From: a virus
Virus record (IMG/VR): IMGVR_UViG_3300031576_000152
Span: 1 to 39,970 of that record
DNA: 39,970 nucleotides
Strand: one strand, 5' to 3'
Under the pieces are notes generated by a model. It did no database searches. It saw only the letters and a program-made list of their open reading frames with translations, and had not been told where the DNA came from. Below are positions 13,690-22,735 of the stretch, piece after piece. Positions within the stretch are counted from its first letter, which is position 1, and each line of letters begins with the position of its first letter. A program made the translations under genes and the position numbers.

Positions 13690-16502
13690 GTTTCGGTAGC
13701 CGTCTTATCGCTGTAAGCCCTGGCCGTCAATGTCAACTGCAAAATCTCGAACTTCTCGTTGGCCATGCGATGGCGGTAGAGAACACTAAGGGCTCTGGCT
13801 CGCTGGTATTGCGTTGGCACGGGAACACGTAATGGGGTTGCAGCACGTAGGGTGCTCCCTCCCCAAGACGAACTCCCCCAAGGATCAGTTCCCCATCCTC
13901 CGAAGGCCGGATGGACGATGTCGTTGACGTAGGCTTTGGTCGGAAGGATGTCACTGAAGAAACCGATTTCGTGTCGTCTGGCACTGTCTTCTTCCATGTA
14001 AACTTGTGAATAGCTGAACTGCTTCATCACCCCGGCATTCCCCATTGCATCTGGCGCCCAGCGCACCTCGCTGACGATGGCAAGAGAAAGAGTTGCAGCC
14101 CCTGTCGTGATTCCCGTAAGCTGTTTCTCCAGAGTCAAGCGGTAGCTGGTCCCTCCCAGAGAAATCACGACCATCACTTTGGAATTCAGGAAGCCTTGCT
14201 CAAAGAGAAACCCCTTGGCCGGAGGTTGCTCGGTATAAGACCAGTCGATGTCCACTTGGGAAACGGTAATGCCATCCACTCCGATGGTCACGAAGCCAGC
14301 AACGGTGACGGTGCAATCGATAGCTTCATCGCGGTAGTCCTCAAAGGTTGACCCGAAGCGTCGTTCCTCCAGGACAAAGGAATCCACCGCATGACCCACG
14401 TAGAGGGCATCGTTGTCGAAAAGCACCAAAGCTGCCGTCGCTTTCTTGCGCCATTTGGTCCAGGCTTCAGTGATGTAGTTGTACACCCAGGCTACCGACG
14501 TGTTGGCACTTCCTGACTCCCTGGGTGTCCAGACGATGTACTTGCGTTCGCTCTCGTGGGCGACAGCATGCACCAAGGTCTTGAAGTTCTGCATGCCAAA
14601 GACGCGCTTGAAGTCGGCTTCGACTGGTCGCGATACAATGGCGGTGCCCGACTCGTTCACGCGAACAACACCTTGAGTCGTGACACAGTAGACGCTGTTG
14701 TCGAGCACCACCGCTGATTCTGGACAAGTGAGTTTTGTTGAAGGATCGAGCTCGCTGATCTGGCCATCGCTCGAAAACCGATAGATCCCCTCTTCTTTGA
14801 AGATGATGAGTGAATCACGAAGTGCAAGAATACGGAGGATTTCAGATTCCTCGCTGTCGATCGGTTGATCGCTGGAACGCGGCACGGCTTCTGGCTGCTC
14901 GAACTTCGCCCGTGCCAGATTGTTGGCTTTGGTTTCATTGTCGCTAAGGACTGTTGAATCAGTAAGCGGCAAGGCTGGATTCCAGTTATCACTGATAGCC
15001 GTAGTCGATGCAGTTATGTAGAACTGCGGCGTATCCAGAGAACGCCCACGAAAAAGGATGTTACCAGGAGCATCGTCAACCCCCGAGGCGTAGAAAGCAT
15101 AGACTAGTGTGTTGAGTGAATCGCGGTTGACAATCCGCACCAGACTCTGGCAGGTCTTCTTGATGTTCTCCGCCAAAGTCAACTCTGTCGTGAACGCCTT
15201 GAAAGTACGTGTTGCCGCGTTCTCTGCGGTTCCGTAATTATAAGTCAAGACCGTTGTTCCAGAGCGAATCGAGATGGAACCACGTTGCGTCGTTAAAATC
15301 TCCGTGAAGCCCATCGATGTTTGGATTATTCCATCGATGAACCCCATGACTGTCATGCCGCCATCGAATGGACTTGGATCAATGAGTTGAAGCTTCAGGA
15401 AATGCTCTCGCCTGGTGTTGGCGAAGAAGACTTCTCCCTTGAAGAGCGCGATGTCCTTGGCGAACGGAGGCCGTGTGTTGGCCTCCGAAGCCCCTTCAAC
15501 GAACGGGCTGGTGTAGATTTCCTCCCCGAGGAACAAGGGGTCGAAGTCGTCCGTCAGCGTGACGGTTTTGTTCATGATGTCGGATGCCGTCACCTTGCGC
15601 CTAAGAATCTGGAAGAGCCGCTCTCCCGGATCGGTTGTCGCATTGGCAGACAGGTCCGAACGATAAAGCTCGTAGTAATCTCCATCGACGATGTCATCCG
15701 GCACGCTGAAAGTCACGCGGACATTGAACTTCTTCCCGGCGTTGGCAGTTCCAGTTGCCGGGGGGGTGCCAGTCACCGTGTAGGTGTAAGTGTTGGCTCC
15801 AGTCACCGTGATGACATGAGGGCCAGATCCGTAGGCCGCATCGCTTGGGGAAGAAATCTCTACGGTGTCACCAGTCAGGTATCCATGCGCCGTGTGAGTC
15901 ACCGTGACCACTCCGGCAGAGAAAGCCAACGTGACTGCAGTTGTTGCGTTTGCAAGCGTCTCTCTGAATGACGGCTCGCCACGGATCAAGAACATGTTCA
16001 CGTCGGTTTTGGACCACGTGACGGCATAGCCGACCTGGGTATTTGGGGTAAACCAAGAGGCTCCTGTACCAGTCAGAACGAGCTCGATATCGAGGGCTTG
16101 CGGCATCCCGGCCTTGGACGGAATGCCAGTCAAGGTTGAGTTCTTGAAGATCCCTCGCGAAGTCGTGAAGTAGAGATTCTTACGCGCTTCAACGAAGTGC
16201 ATCCGCGTTGAAGCATCTGGGGGCGAGAAGCTGCCCGTCCAGGGAAGGAGCGTCCCAAGGCCGTCAGAGTCGTACTTGAGCGTTGTTCCCTCAAGGGCGA
16301 TAAGGCGGTTCTTGAAGTCCATGAAGCTCAGAGCCTTCACGCCGGCATAACGCTTGAAACCTCGGCGCTTCGAGATCACTCCCTCACGGTCGATGACCAC
16401 ATCGAAAGCTTCAAGGAGGCCCCCCTCGGGGATCTGGTTAATCGGATTGAACTGGCTCCAGAGCCCACGGGCCGTCCGCTTGAGTGTTTGCATCAGCGGC
16501 AT
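13686..16502 (-). CDS. Large tail nozzle-like protein (tail tubular protein B type)
   Basis: 938 aa, almost entirely predicted beta. The opening (NPINQIPEGGLLEAFDVVID then KRRGFKRYAG) is a signature I associate with the large nozzle proteins of short-tailed phages (T7 gp12 / phage stabilisation type), which form a propeller-like hexameric tail tip. Repeated short beta segments with YRFSSDG, VYCVTTQGVVRVN and similar blades fit a beta-propeller. Residues about 195-260 form an inserted module (VTVTHTAHGYLTGDTVEISS) that recurs in phage tail proteins. It follows the adaptor gene by 1 nt and carries its partner's strand and timing. Confidence 0.75.
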   Translation of the reverse strand: MPLMQTLKRTARGLWSQFNPINQIPEGGLLEAFDVVIDREGVISKRRGFKRYAGVKALSFMDFKNRLIALEGTTLKYDSDGLGTLLPWTGSFSPPDASTRMHFVEARKNLYFTTSRGIFKNSTLTGIPSKAGMPQALDIELVLTGTGASWFTPNTQVGYAVTWSKTDVNMFLIRGEPSFRETLANATTAVTLAFSAGVVTVTHTAHGYLTGDTVEISSPSDAAYGSGPHVITVTGANTYTYTVTGTPPATGTANAGKKFNVRVTFSVPDDIVDGDYYELYRSDLSANATTDPGERLFQILRRKVTASDIMNKTVTLTDDFDPLFLGEEIYTSPFVEGASEANTRPPFAKDIALFKGEVFFANTRREHFLKLQLIDPSPFDGGMTVMGFIDGIIQTSMGFTEILTTQRGSISIRSGTTVLTYNYGTAENAATRTFKAFTTELTLAENIKKTCQSLVRIVNRDSLNTLVYAFYASGVDDAPGNILFRGRSLDTPQFYITASTTAISDNWNPALPLTDSTVLSDNETKANNLARAKFEQPEAVPRSSDQPIDSEESEILRILALRDSLIIFKEEGIYRFSSDGQISELDPSTKLTCPESAVVLDNSVYCVTTQGVVRVNESGTAIVSRPVEADFKRVFGMQNFKTLVHAVAHESERKYIVWTPRESGSANTSVAWVYNYITEAWTKWRKKATAALVLFDNDALYVGHAVDSFVLEERRFGSTFEDYRDEAIDCTVTVAGFVTIGVDGITVSQVDIDWSYTEQPPAKGFLFEQGFLNSKVMVVISLGGTSYRLTLEKQLTGITTGAATLSLAIVSEVRWAPDAMGNAGVMKQFSYSQVYMEEDSARRHEIGFFSDILPTKAYVNDIVHPAFGGWGTDPWGSSSWGGSTLRAATPLRVPVPTQYQRARALSVLYRHRMANEKFEILQLTLTARAYSDKTATET

Positions 16503-16503
16503 G

Positions 16504-17466
16504 TCAGAAGATCACCCGACGGGACCTGTTGAAGGTAGAGCCGTAAAGCGGATTGAAGAGGCCCTTGATCTTCTTTGGCTTGGAGTCCACACGGGGAGTG
16601 ATGAGCTCCATCGCATCACGGAGCTCCCTGGTAAGCTCAGAGCCGTGCGCCCTTAGACTTTCAATATCACCTCCGGCCTCTGCAAGCCGGCAGACGGCAG
16701 CCTGAGCCAAGGCGACATGCAACTCCCGAGGAAGAGCCGGAATGACCGCTTGCTCTTGGCTGACAAGGTAGTCCCCCACTTCGACTGGTCTGGTGCCATA
16801 GACAGAGCCATTGATTGCCTCGTTGAAAGTCACGGTGGTTGCTGTCGTCGAGGCAACCGTGAGATCCCAGGCATGGATCTCTGAGCCGGAGTTCTCCGAA
16901 TGGATGTCTAGTAGACTTCCTGCAATCCATCCGCTCACGAGGCTTGCCACCGTGACAGTCTTGGTCCCAAGATTGACCGCCGTGATGCGTCTGCCGTTGG
17001 CGATCAGGGCAAGCTCGCCTGGACGGAAGAAGTAACTCATCTCCAGGAAGGCACCGTTGGCCGAGGAAAGATCAGGCCGCAGCACCACGTGATTGCCTTC
17101 GATGAAAAAGGCCATCGGGATATCGCTGGTATCGGCGCTGAAGAGTTCTGCTTCTCTCCTTGAGATGAAGTCAACAGTACTCCGAGCGCCATCGCTCGAT
17201 GTGTAGACGAGGCTGCGAAGCTTCTGGCCAGCAGCACGTTTTGGCAAACGGTAAGCCGATTGATTGGAGACCAATGGCACTCGTTCAGCTTGAACGAAAT
17301 AATCCTCACGCGCCCTCATGAGATGAGGCATGATCTTGGAGTACAGCTCCTCGTTGAGATAGGCGAGGATGTCTGCTCCGGCAGAACCGGCGGACTCTAC
17401 ATCTGGAACAGCCGCACGGCGCCGCACCAGGTCAATGAGCTCGTCAGCGGTGTACTTCTTTGCCAC
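16504..17466 (-). CDS. Head-tail adaptor (tail tubular protein A type)
   Basis: 320 aa from GTG at 17466. A helical N-terminus (ADELIDLVRRRAAVP; ADILAYLNEELYSKIMPHLM) leads to a beta-rich middle (about 60-230) and a helical C-terminus (PRELHVALAQAAVCRLAEAG; SELTRELRDAMELITPR). Helices that grip the portal surrounding a beta domain, with the nozzle gene next, match adaptor proteins of the T7 gp11 / P22 gp4-like class. It would form the ring between portal and nozzle. Specific subfamily uncertain. Confidence 0.75.
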   Translation of the reverse strand: MAKKYTADELIDLVRRRAAVPDVESAGSAGADILAYLNEELYSKIMPHLMRAREDYFVQAERVPLVSNQSAYRLPKRAAGQKLRSLVYTSSDGARSTVDFISRREAELFSADTSDIPMAFFIEGNHVVLRPDLSSANGAFLEMSYFFRPGELALIANGRRITAVNLGTKTVTVASLVSGWIAGSLLDIHSENSGSEIHAWDLTVASTTATTVTFNEAINGSVYGTRPVEVGDYLVSQEQAVIPALPRELHVALAQAAVCRLAEAGGDIESLRAHGSELTRELRDAMELITPRVDSKPKKIKGLFNPLYGSTFNRSRRVIF

Positions 17467-17468
17467 AG

Positions 17469-17696
17469 TCAGCTAGTCTTGGAAGTGTAGGAGGGGATGT
17501 AATGCTCAACACCGTTGACGTTGATGACGATCCAGGAATTCACAGTGCCTGGAGTAACCTTCGTTGTTCCGGCATCTACGACGGAATGCGTTCCTGCTGC
17601 CGCTGGGAAGCGGAACATCTCGTCTGGGCCAGTCTCGAATTCAAGCCGTTCATTGCCATCGTAGTTAATGAGTTGCTTTTTCACATCGAGTTTCAT
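17469..17696 (-). CDS. Small beta-rich virion-region protein
   Basis: 75 aa with predicted beta strands throughout (ERLEFETGPDEMFRFPAAAG; SWIVINVNGVEHYIPSY). A good SD, AAAGGAAG, precedes the ATG at 17696. No family recognised; it may be a head-decoration or neck component. It lies 2 nt upstream of the adaptor gene, so the two are probably translated together. Confidence 0.65.
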   Translation of the reverse strand: MKLDVKKQLINYDGNERLEFETGPDEMFRFPAAAGTHSVVDAGTTKVTPGTVNSWIVINVNGVEHYIPSYTSKTS

Positions 17697-17734
17697 GAAA
17701 TCTTCCTTTCTTAGGTCCAGCTGTTCTTGTTTGG

Positions 17735-20008
17735 TTAGATCTCTAAATCAACAACACAACGGATATCAAGCGTAGCTGCCGGAAGAAGCGTAGCTGTACT
17801 ACTGATACGAACATCAATGAGATTATTGGCAGCGAACGTATCGAGGTCTTTGGCTTGAAGGGTGGCCTTGAAAGACGGATTCGTAATATCCAAAACGGCG
17901 GTCAACCCAGTCGTGACGCCTCCAAAGAACACTTCGGCTGTGATAGAACCCGCCGTTACGTTCGCATTCGAGTGTATCGCAATCCCAGTGATAGATCCAG
18001 AACGTAGAGGTATGATCGATTCAGGGTTATTCGTTGCAGCTGTTAATCTCGATGCCTTGACAAGGGATTGACTGATTGCCACGTCATTCTGATAGAACGT
18101 ATCGATGACTTGACGATAGCCACCCTGGACATTTATGTCGCTCGTGAGCGCCGTAAGATCCCCAGCAGTAATGGTAATCCCCCCAGCAGTCACGGTCAAT
18201 CCGCCAGCACTAACCGTAAGGACTCTTGAGAACGTCCCCTTGGCAGCCAGAAATACCGCCTCATCCGGCGTCTGGTTTGGAAGTACAACGCTGAGTTCGT
18301 GGATTCCAGACAAACTGGCATGGGCTACCTGAGCAACGATCCCGGACCCAAGGTAAGCTCGTCCGTTAGAATTCCCATTAGCATACTCATTATTGCAATG
18401 GAGAGCTCGAAATGTTCCAGTAGATGATAAACGAAGGACATTGAATGTCCCAATAGAGCTCTTGCTCCAATTGTAATAAGTATTGCCCGACAAGACCACG
18501 TGCTCGATGATCCGACCAGCACCAAAAGCAAGGGCTATACAGCCTTTGTCCGATTCTCTGATGGTATTTCCACGAAAAGAAAATACTCCAATGTCATAAG
18601 GAGTAGGCGCCGTTCCGGTTTGATTGACCAACCCAACGATCGCACTCTCCGACGTGTTCCCAGTACAGAGAGACATATGATTGCCTTCAATGGAAATCAC
18701 ATCGACGGGTTGATCTGCGCTGCTGACAAGCACAGCATATGAGCAGTTTTCGAAGACGTTCCCACGAATTGACAGACATGATAGCCTATGCCCGGTGATT
18801 ACTGCATCGCCGGATTGGGCCTTGACGCCAATGCCCTTGATAAGACGGCTGTTGGCGACCGTGACCACACTGCTTCCGATTGTGTAAACATTGTTCACTT
18901 CAAGATTCGAGAATGCCTCAAGTTCACAGTCTTCTATGCTGACCTGTTTACAGCGGTTGCAATTGATCGTCGGGACTACAGAGGCTATGCCCCCAGTGCA
19001 AAGAAGATTACTCCTGATCCGACACTGCCGAGCTGATACACTTTGCACGTCTGCACTAGTCCCTCCATCGACATAGAGGCCGATATCAAAGCCGGTTATG
19101 TCCAAAGTGTCTATGGCTACCTTGGTCTGTGCAACAGGTGTCGAAACAAGATAGTCCAACCGAAGCGCCCCCCATTGTGTATCCGACGCAAAATCGGCTC
19201 GCGTCATGGTCAGCCCTGAAACCGAAAAGGGGGCTTGAAACAAGAAAGCATGATGACCCTGTGTGGTCACATTAATCGTTACTGATGATCTGGATTCCCC
19301 AATTATGCGCGTTGGATTGGCAAATGTGACAGCGGTAACAGATGGTGTAGAGACAAGGGTGTACACCCCTTTCGGAAAATATAGAACACCACCTACCGAT
19401 GTAAGGGCCGTCCCCGCTGCCGATATTGCCGCCTTGTCATCCAACCCATCATCTGGAATGGCCCCAAACTCTTGAACATTGATGATCCTTTGGCCAAGAG
19501 AGAACCACTGCGAACCCTGATCCATCCAAAGTCCCCTGGCATCATCGGTAACCCGAGCCAGTCTTCCAATGGTGCTTGCCGCTGGCAACCCCGCTTTGGT
19601 GTAACTGGTGAACTTCGGATTGACCAGATTCCCAAGGGGAGAGATATCTCCTGTCACGCTTAGGCCGCCTGTTCCTTGGATGTCTACTGCTCCGGCATCT
19701 GCCGTGATAATCCTCCCACCATCATAGGCCACATCCAAACTTGAAGCGGCGCTTGTAAGACTCAGGGTACCATCTGTGGCGATCTGCAAAAACTGAGGCG
19801 AGCTCGGCAAGGCCGAGGGCAGCGTCATCGTGTAGCTAGAACCAACAGCGCTTGGAGCTCTCAGACCGACGTACTGATTGCCGTTCGTGACATCCTCAAC
19901 GAAACGGATTTCGCCTTGGTCATCCATACGGAGGATGCGGCCGGCTCCCATCACCAGAATGGCTAACAGGACTACCCAGCCAATTCGTTTTCTGCTAGTG
20001 CGTACCAT
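17735..20008 (-). CDS. Tailspike with pectate-lyase-fold beta-helix
   Basis: 757 aa from the ATG at 20008 (a TTG lies one codon earlier). Residues about 165-215 carry the entry signature of pectate-lyase-superfamily tailspikes: INVQEFGAIPDDGLDDKAAI, then GGVLYFPKGVYTL. After this comes a long right-handed beta-helix with regular turns (IRGNVFENCSY; FRGNTIRESDKG; LSGNTYYNWS) and a beta-rich C-terminal domain. Such proteins bind and usually cleave host surface glycans. Unusually, the N-terminus (SRKRIGWVVLLAILVMGAG) looks like a signal peptide or membrane anchor, where virion proteins normally have a particle-binding domain. Catalytic residues cannot be assigned by eye. Confidence 0.8.
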   Translation of the reverse strand: MVRTSRKRIGWVVLLAILVMGAGRILRMDDQGEIRFVEDVTNGNQYVGLRAPSAVGSSYTMTLPSALPSSPQFLQIATDGTLSLTSAASSLDVAYDGGRIITADAGAVDIQGTGGLSVTGDISPLGNLVNPKFTSYTKAGLPAASTIGRLARVTDDARGLWMDQGSQWFSLGQRIINVQEFGAIPDDGLDDKAAISAAGTALTSVGGVLYFPKGVYTLVSTPSVTAVTFANPTRIIGESRSSVTINVTTQGHHAFLFQAPFSVSGLTMTRADFASDTQWGALRLDYLVSTPVAQTKVAIDTLDITGFDIGLYVDGGTSADVQSVSARQCRIRSNLLCTGGIASVVPTINCNRCKQVSIEDCELEAFSNLEVNNVYTIGSSVVTVANSRLIKGIGVKAQSGDAVITGHRLSCLSIRGNVFENCSYAVLVSSADQPVDVISIEGNHMSLCTGNTSESAIVGLVNQTGTAPTPYDIGVFSFRGNTIRESDKGCIALAFGAGRIIEHVVLSGNTYYNWSKSSIGTFNVLRLSSTGTFRALHCNNEYANGNSNGRAYLGSGIVAQVAHASLSGIHELSVVLPNQTPDEAVFLAAKGTFSRVLTVSAGGLTVTAGGITITAGDLTALTSDINVQGGYRQVIDTFYQNDVAISQSLVKASRLTAATNNPESIIPLRSGSITGIAIHSNANVTAGSITAEVFFGGVTTGLTAVLDITNPSFKATLQAKDLDTFAANNLIDVRISSTATLLPAATLDIRCVVDLEI

Positions 20009-20014
20009 CAAGTT

Positions 20015-20452
20015 TTACCTCGCCATCAATAGCCACATGTCTGCCGTGGCTGAAGTAGCTGCATCGCTGGCAGTGGTGATCTTGATCTGAATCTTCATGT
20101 ATTCAGGGATCTTCACAAGATCCGCCAACGCTCCGATGGTCAATCCAGCAGAAAGAGGCGCGAGCCCTTGGCGAATTACCAACTGGATCGTGCCAGTTAC
20201 GCTTGAAGACAACCCCGTAGCCAATGTCTCAGTACGAAGAATCGTTATGCCATCCCTTTCAAAGATGACCGCCTCAATCGCAAATACGCCTACGGTTGCA
20301 GCCCCAGTGACCGTTACAATCCATTGCATGTAGAATTGACCAAACCGTCTCACATCAATAACGGGCGTGGCATATATGGTATTGGCGGCCGCCTTGAGAT
20401 TTACATTGTCGATGCCAAGATCACTCGGAGAAAGTCCAAGCTTTTTGATCAT
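20015..20452 (-). CDS. Beta-rich structural-region protein
   Basis: 145 aa, rich in Thr, Ala and Ile with predicted strands (QFYMQWIVTVTGAATVGVFA; YMKIQIKITTASDAATSATA). The C-terminal half, ending ADMWLLMAR, resembles small phage proteins I associate with tail/adsorption regions, but no named family can be given. SD GGAGGGAGATAAACG before ATG is strong. It sits just upstream of the tailspike and may be a fibre-attachment or chaperone component. Confidence 0.6.
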   Translation of the reverse strand: MIKKLGLSPSDLGIDNVNLKAAANTIYATPVIDVRRFGQFYMQWIVTVTGAATVGVFAIEAVIFERDGITILRTETLATGLSSSVTGTIQLVIRQGLAPLSAGLTIGALADLVKIPEYMKIQIKITTASDAATSATADMWLLMAR

Positions 20453-20469
20453 CGTTTATCTCCCTCCAA

Positions 20470-20631
20470 TTATGAGGATTTGGCCTCTTCCCTTAGACGC
20501 TGGTAGCGCTTCTTCTTCTTGTCCTTGATCCAGGCACGAAGACCCTTGGCCTTGATGGCCAGATTAGACGAAACGTTCGAAAGTCCGGAACTCTTCTTTC
20601 GCGAATCGTCGTAGTACGCCTTCTCATGCAT
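20470..20631 (-). CDS. Small basic protein carrying a 21-bp dyad copy
   Basis: 53 aa from ATG at 20631 to TAA at 20470, overlapping the preceding gene's stop by 8 nt. Sequence starts MHEKAYYDDSRKKSSGL and ends in a basic helix (AWIKDKKKKRYQRLREEAKSS). Its codons 15-21 (GLSNVSS) are written by one copy of the 21-bp dyad element (20566-20586). No family recognised. Tight packing and the upstream GGGAGGAG SD support translation; a nucleic-acid-binding role is only suggested by charge. Confidence 0.55.
   Translation of the reverse strand: MHEKAYYDDSRKKSSGLSNVSSNLAIKAKGLRAWIKDKKKKRYQRLREEAKSS
20566..20586 (-). repeat. Single copy of the 21-bp dyad element
   Basis: Matches the tandem units at 10330-10392 in 20 of 21 positions, about 10 kb away and in a different reading frame (LSNVSS). 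Confidence 0.85.
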
Positions 20632-21076
20632 TGCGAGTCAACTCCTCCCACAGAGCTCTTGAAGCTGACCAGCGATAAGCAATCGCCTGGCCGAGCCCTA
20701 ACGTGATGTCTCCGTTCTGATCCACCGTCCCAGAATCTTCGATGGTCACAGTGTTCGTGTTGTTCGTACCGATCAAAAGCAAGTACTGGCCTTCCTTGGA
20801 ACCCGCCGCAATCGGTGTGGTCGTACTGAGCGTCACCGCACCTGGAGTCCCAGAGACACGATGGCATGTCTGGCTCGGGGTCAGAGTGGCCGCTTGTGCC
20901 AAACTGGTGTCCGTCTTGGGGATTACCGGGAATGGAATGTTGCTCACGAGCGTGATCAGCGCATCCAGAGCAGTAGAAACATCCACCAACCAGTTCGTGA
21001 CCTGAGTTCCCCAGCCGGTTTCATCCGTCTCTGGAATGATTCTCGAAACCCCAAAGAGGGTCTTGGTGATCGACAT
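20624..21076 (-). CDS. Tail-fibre-like structural protein
   Basis: 150 aa. It starts SITKTLFGVSRIIPETDETG then WGTQVTNWL, a pattern seen at the N-termini of phage fibre or appendage proteins (ETGWG-type). A helical segment (LVDVSTALDALITLVSN) is followed by a beta C-terminus (EGQYLLLIGTNNTNTVTIED) with a terminal YRWSASRALWEEL. It probably forms a small trimeric appendage. Exact role unknown. Confidence 0.65.
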   Translation of the reverse strand: MSITKTLFGVSRIIPETDETGWGTQVTNWLVDVSTALDALITLVSNIPFPVIPKTDTSLAQAATLTPSQTCHRVSGTPGAVTLSTTTPIAAGSKEGQYLLLIGTNNTNTVTIEDSGTVDQNGDITLGLGQAIAYRWSASRALWEELTRNA

Positions 21077-21077
21077 C

Positions 21078-21887
21078 TCAGTCCCTGCTCCTTCTGAGAA
21101 TCGGCAGCTCTGGAGGGTAGCGGCGCGGTTCTTCCATGGGCCAGGCCCATTCCATTTTCATCACTGGAGGCGGAGGCGCCACGATCTCAACTAGGACCGA
21201 TGCGACTCCAAGATTGGCGCGAGCCCGAGGAAACATTGGAGAACTGAGGCCCTGATACCAACTGGCCATCGATGGAACGACTGCGGCAACCGGCTCGACA
21301 AAGAAATTGGCATCTCCAGGATTGATCCGATACTCTGGATTGGCTGGCCTTGAAAGCTCACGATACCACGAGTCCATCGTAGGAATTGATGGCGGCAGCT
21401 CCACCAGGAAGTTGCTGTCTCCTACGTTGAGCTTTCTGGATAGGCTTCTCGGCCTGGAGAACTCCTGGTACCAGGAACTCATGGAAGGAACCACCGGCAG
21501 CGGTACTGTGAAATCTACCAGGAAGTTGGCATCTCCTGGATTTATCTTGCGCCCTGGGGCTCTTGGCAGAGCCAGCTCCTGGTACCAAGAATCCATCGGG
21601 GGAACCGGAGCAAAAACTGGCTCTACGAAGAAGACAGCATTTCCTACATTCAGGGGCTGTGGAGGAAGGGTCGGTTCCGAGAGAGGCGCATACCAGGAGT
21701 CCATCGGCGGAACTGCCTGGTCTGGTATGGGGAAGAGGAACGCAACGAACTCCCCACGGTTCGGCGGAACCAACGGAAGAGTAGGCCGTGACAGCTCGAC
21801 ATACCATTTGTCGATGGTGATGACTTCCGGTGGTGCCACATCCGGAAGCGGATCAAACCTCGTTGGATATTGCCAGCGCCGTGGCAT
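21078..21887 (-). CDS. Tandem SWY-repeat structural protein
   Basis: 269 aa made of six repeats of about 33-37 residues plus a degenerate seventh. Each has a P-x-M-D/S-S-W-Y box followed by ELSRP-like residues, then an N-P/V-G-D-A-N-F-x-V-E box. SWY-type cores begin near residues 27 (KWY), 63, 98, 135, 170 and 205. Example: PPMDSWYQELALP then INPGDANFLVD. A one-copy version is encoded at 22604-22735. Many phages seem to encode short proteins with one W-x-x-x-L-S-x-P motif in this region; here it is expanded. A linear binding array or fibre-sheath role is conceivable; no function is known to me. Confidence 0.65.
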   Translation of the reverse strand: MPRRWQYPTRFDPLPDVAPPEVITIDKWYVELSRPTLPLVPPNRGEFVAFLFPIPDQAVPPMDSWYAPLSEPTLPPQPLNVGNAVFFVEPVFAPVPPMDSWYQELALPRAPGRKINPGDANFLVDFTVPLPVVPSMSSWYQEFSRPRSLSRKLNVGDSNFLVELPPSIPTMDSWYRELSRPANPEYRINPGDANFFVEPVAAVVPSMASWYQGLSSPMFPRARANLGVASVLVEIVAPPPPVMKMEWAWPMEEPRRYPPELPILRRSRD

Positions 21888-21892
21888 GACGA

Positions 21893-22147
21893 CTATCTAA
21901 GAACCTTCAACTTCCCAGCCTCGTAGAGATCCAATTTCTTCAGAAATGGGATGCAGTCATAGCATCTTGGGCCGCAAACCGGGCCCATGCAGTTGAGGCA
22001 GAAGCCGCGCTTTCTTCCTGAGCCCTTCAGAGACACCCAATGATGGCCACAGTGCACACATTGAAGCGTGTTGGCCACTTCATGGCCATCGACGAACAGC
22101 GTTCCCTTGGCTTTCCGTTCTGCTTGGGCTGTTTTGTAAGGGTTCAT
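21893..22147 (-). CDS. Small zinc-ribbon-like phage protein
   Basis: 84 aa with eight Cys: CVHCGHHW (about 30-37), then FCLNCMGPVCGPRCYDCIPF (about 49-68), plus His residues. CxxC-type pairs and the ending CxxCxPF suggest one or two zinc sites. Short proteins with this HCGxHW...CGxxCxxC layout occur in structural clusters of many phages; their role is not established as far as I know. It shares ATGA with the upstream gene, indicating coupled translation. Confidence 0.7.
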   Translation of the reverse strand: MNPYKTAQAERKAKGTLFVDGHEVANTLQCVHCGHHWVSLKGSGRKRGFCLNCMGPVCGPRCYDCIPFLKKLDLYEAGKLKVLR

Positions 22148-22587
22148 TCCTCGAAGTGGATGCAGAAGTCCACCGAGAAAGCCGTAGATGGCGTATCAGC
22201 CTGAACGCCCAGACCATTGGCTGCCGCTGGGAGGATAAGCTCCCCCCCAGGAGACGCCACCCAGCGCACACTTGCGCGCATGTTGGCCGTCAATCTCAGA
22301 AGAATTGCCGCGGCGGTATAAATCGGCTCGACTGTATGCGCCTTTCCAGCAGACGCGAGAGAAACTGGGTCTCCAGAGTCCAGGACTTGCGGGGTCACTG
22401 CCGTCGAAGTCCCAGCCGTGGTTGTCCGTTGCAGCTCGTAGCCGCAAGCATTGTCGGCGGGAGCGGCTTTCGAACCGAAATTGACATCGTACACCCTGGG
22501 ACGGATTGTCGTTGCAGATCGCAACTCCAAGATGGTGGTGTTGTCGGTGTTGGTATCACCACCATCGATCGAGTATCTTCTTCCCAT
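22144..22587 (-). CDS. Conserved beta-sandwich virion-type protein
   Basis: 147 aa. It starts MGRRYSIDGGDTNTDNTTIL; the pattern of beta strands, a VYDVNFGSKAAPADNACGYE segment, an LDSGDP turn and the C-terminal WVASPGGELILPAAANGLG match a small phage structural protein type that I have seen in many metagenomic phages, probably a tail or head-surface component. No enzyme motif. It has its own start 16 nt after the mini-gene and couples to the zinc-ribbon gene by ATGA. Confidence 0.65.
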   Translation of the reverse strand: MGRRYSIDGGDTNTDNTTILELRSATTIRPRVYDVNFGSKAAPADNACGYELQRTTTAGTSTAVTPQVLDSGDPVSLASAGKAHTVEPIYTAAAILLRLTANMRASVRWVASPGGELILPAAANGLGVQADTPSTAFSVDFCIHFEE

Positions 22588-22603
22588 GTCCTAAGCGCTC
22601 CTT

Positions 22604-22735
22604 TCAGTAAGCGACCACTTCTAGTTCTTCTTGAACCGGAGGAACAAACTCCCGGTACCATTGATCCATTGTAACTGCCGCTCCAAACGAAATGTCGAAT
22701 GTTGGAACGCCATTATCTCTGAGGATGATGTTCAT
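22604..22735 (-). CDS. Mini-protein with single SWY-type motif
   Basis: 43 aa from ATG at 22735, overlapping the preceding stop as TAATG. It begins MNIILRDNGVPTFDISFG and contains MDQWYREFVPPVQ, the same W-Y-x-E-x-x-x-P core as the repeat protein at 21078. This supports both as real genes and links them as one-copy and multi-copy versions of a motif. Function unknown. Confidence 0.6.
   Translation of the reverse strand: MNIILRDNGVPTFDISFGAAVTMDQWYREFVPPVQEELEVVAY

Noticed and set aside
21307-21900. 197-aa plus-strand open frame with repeats
   Set aside because: Its repeats are the mirror of the SWY-repeat gene on the other strand.
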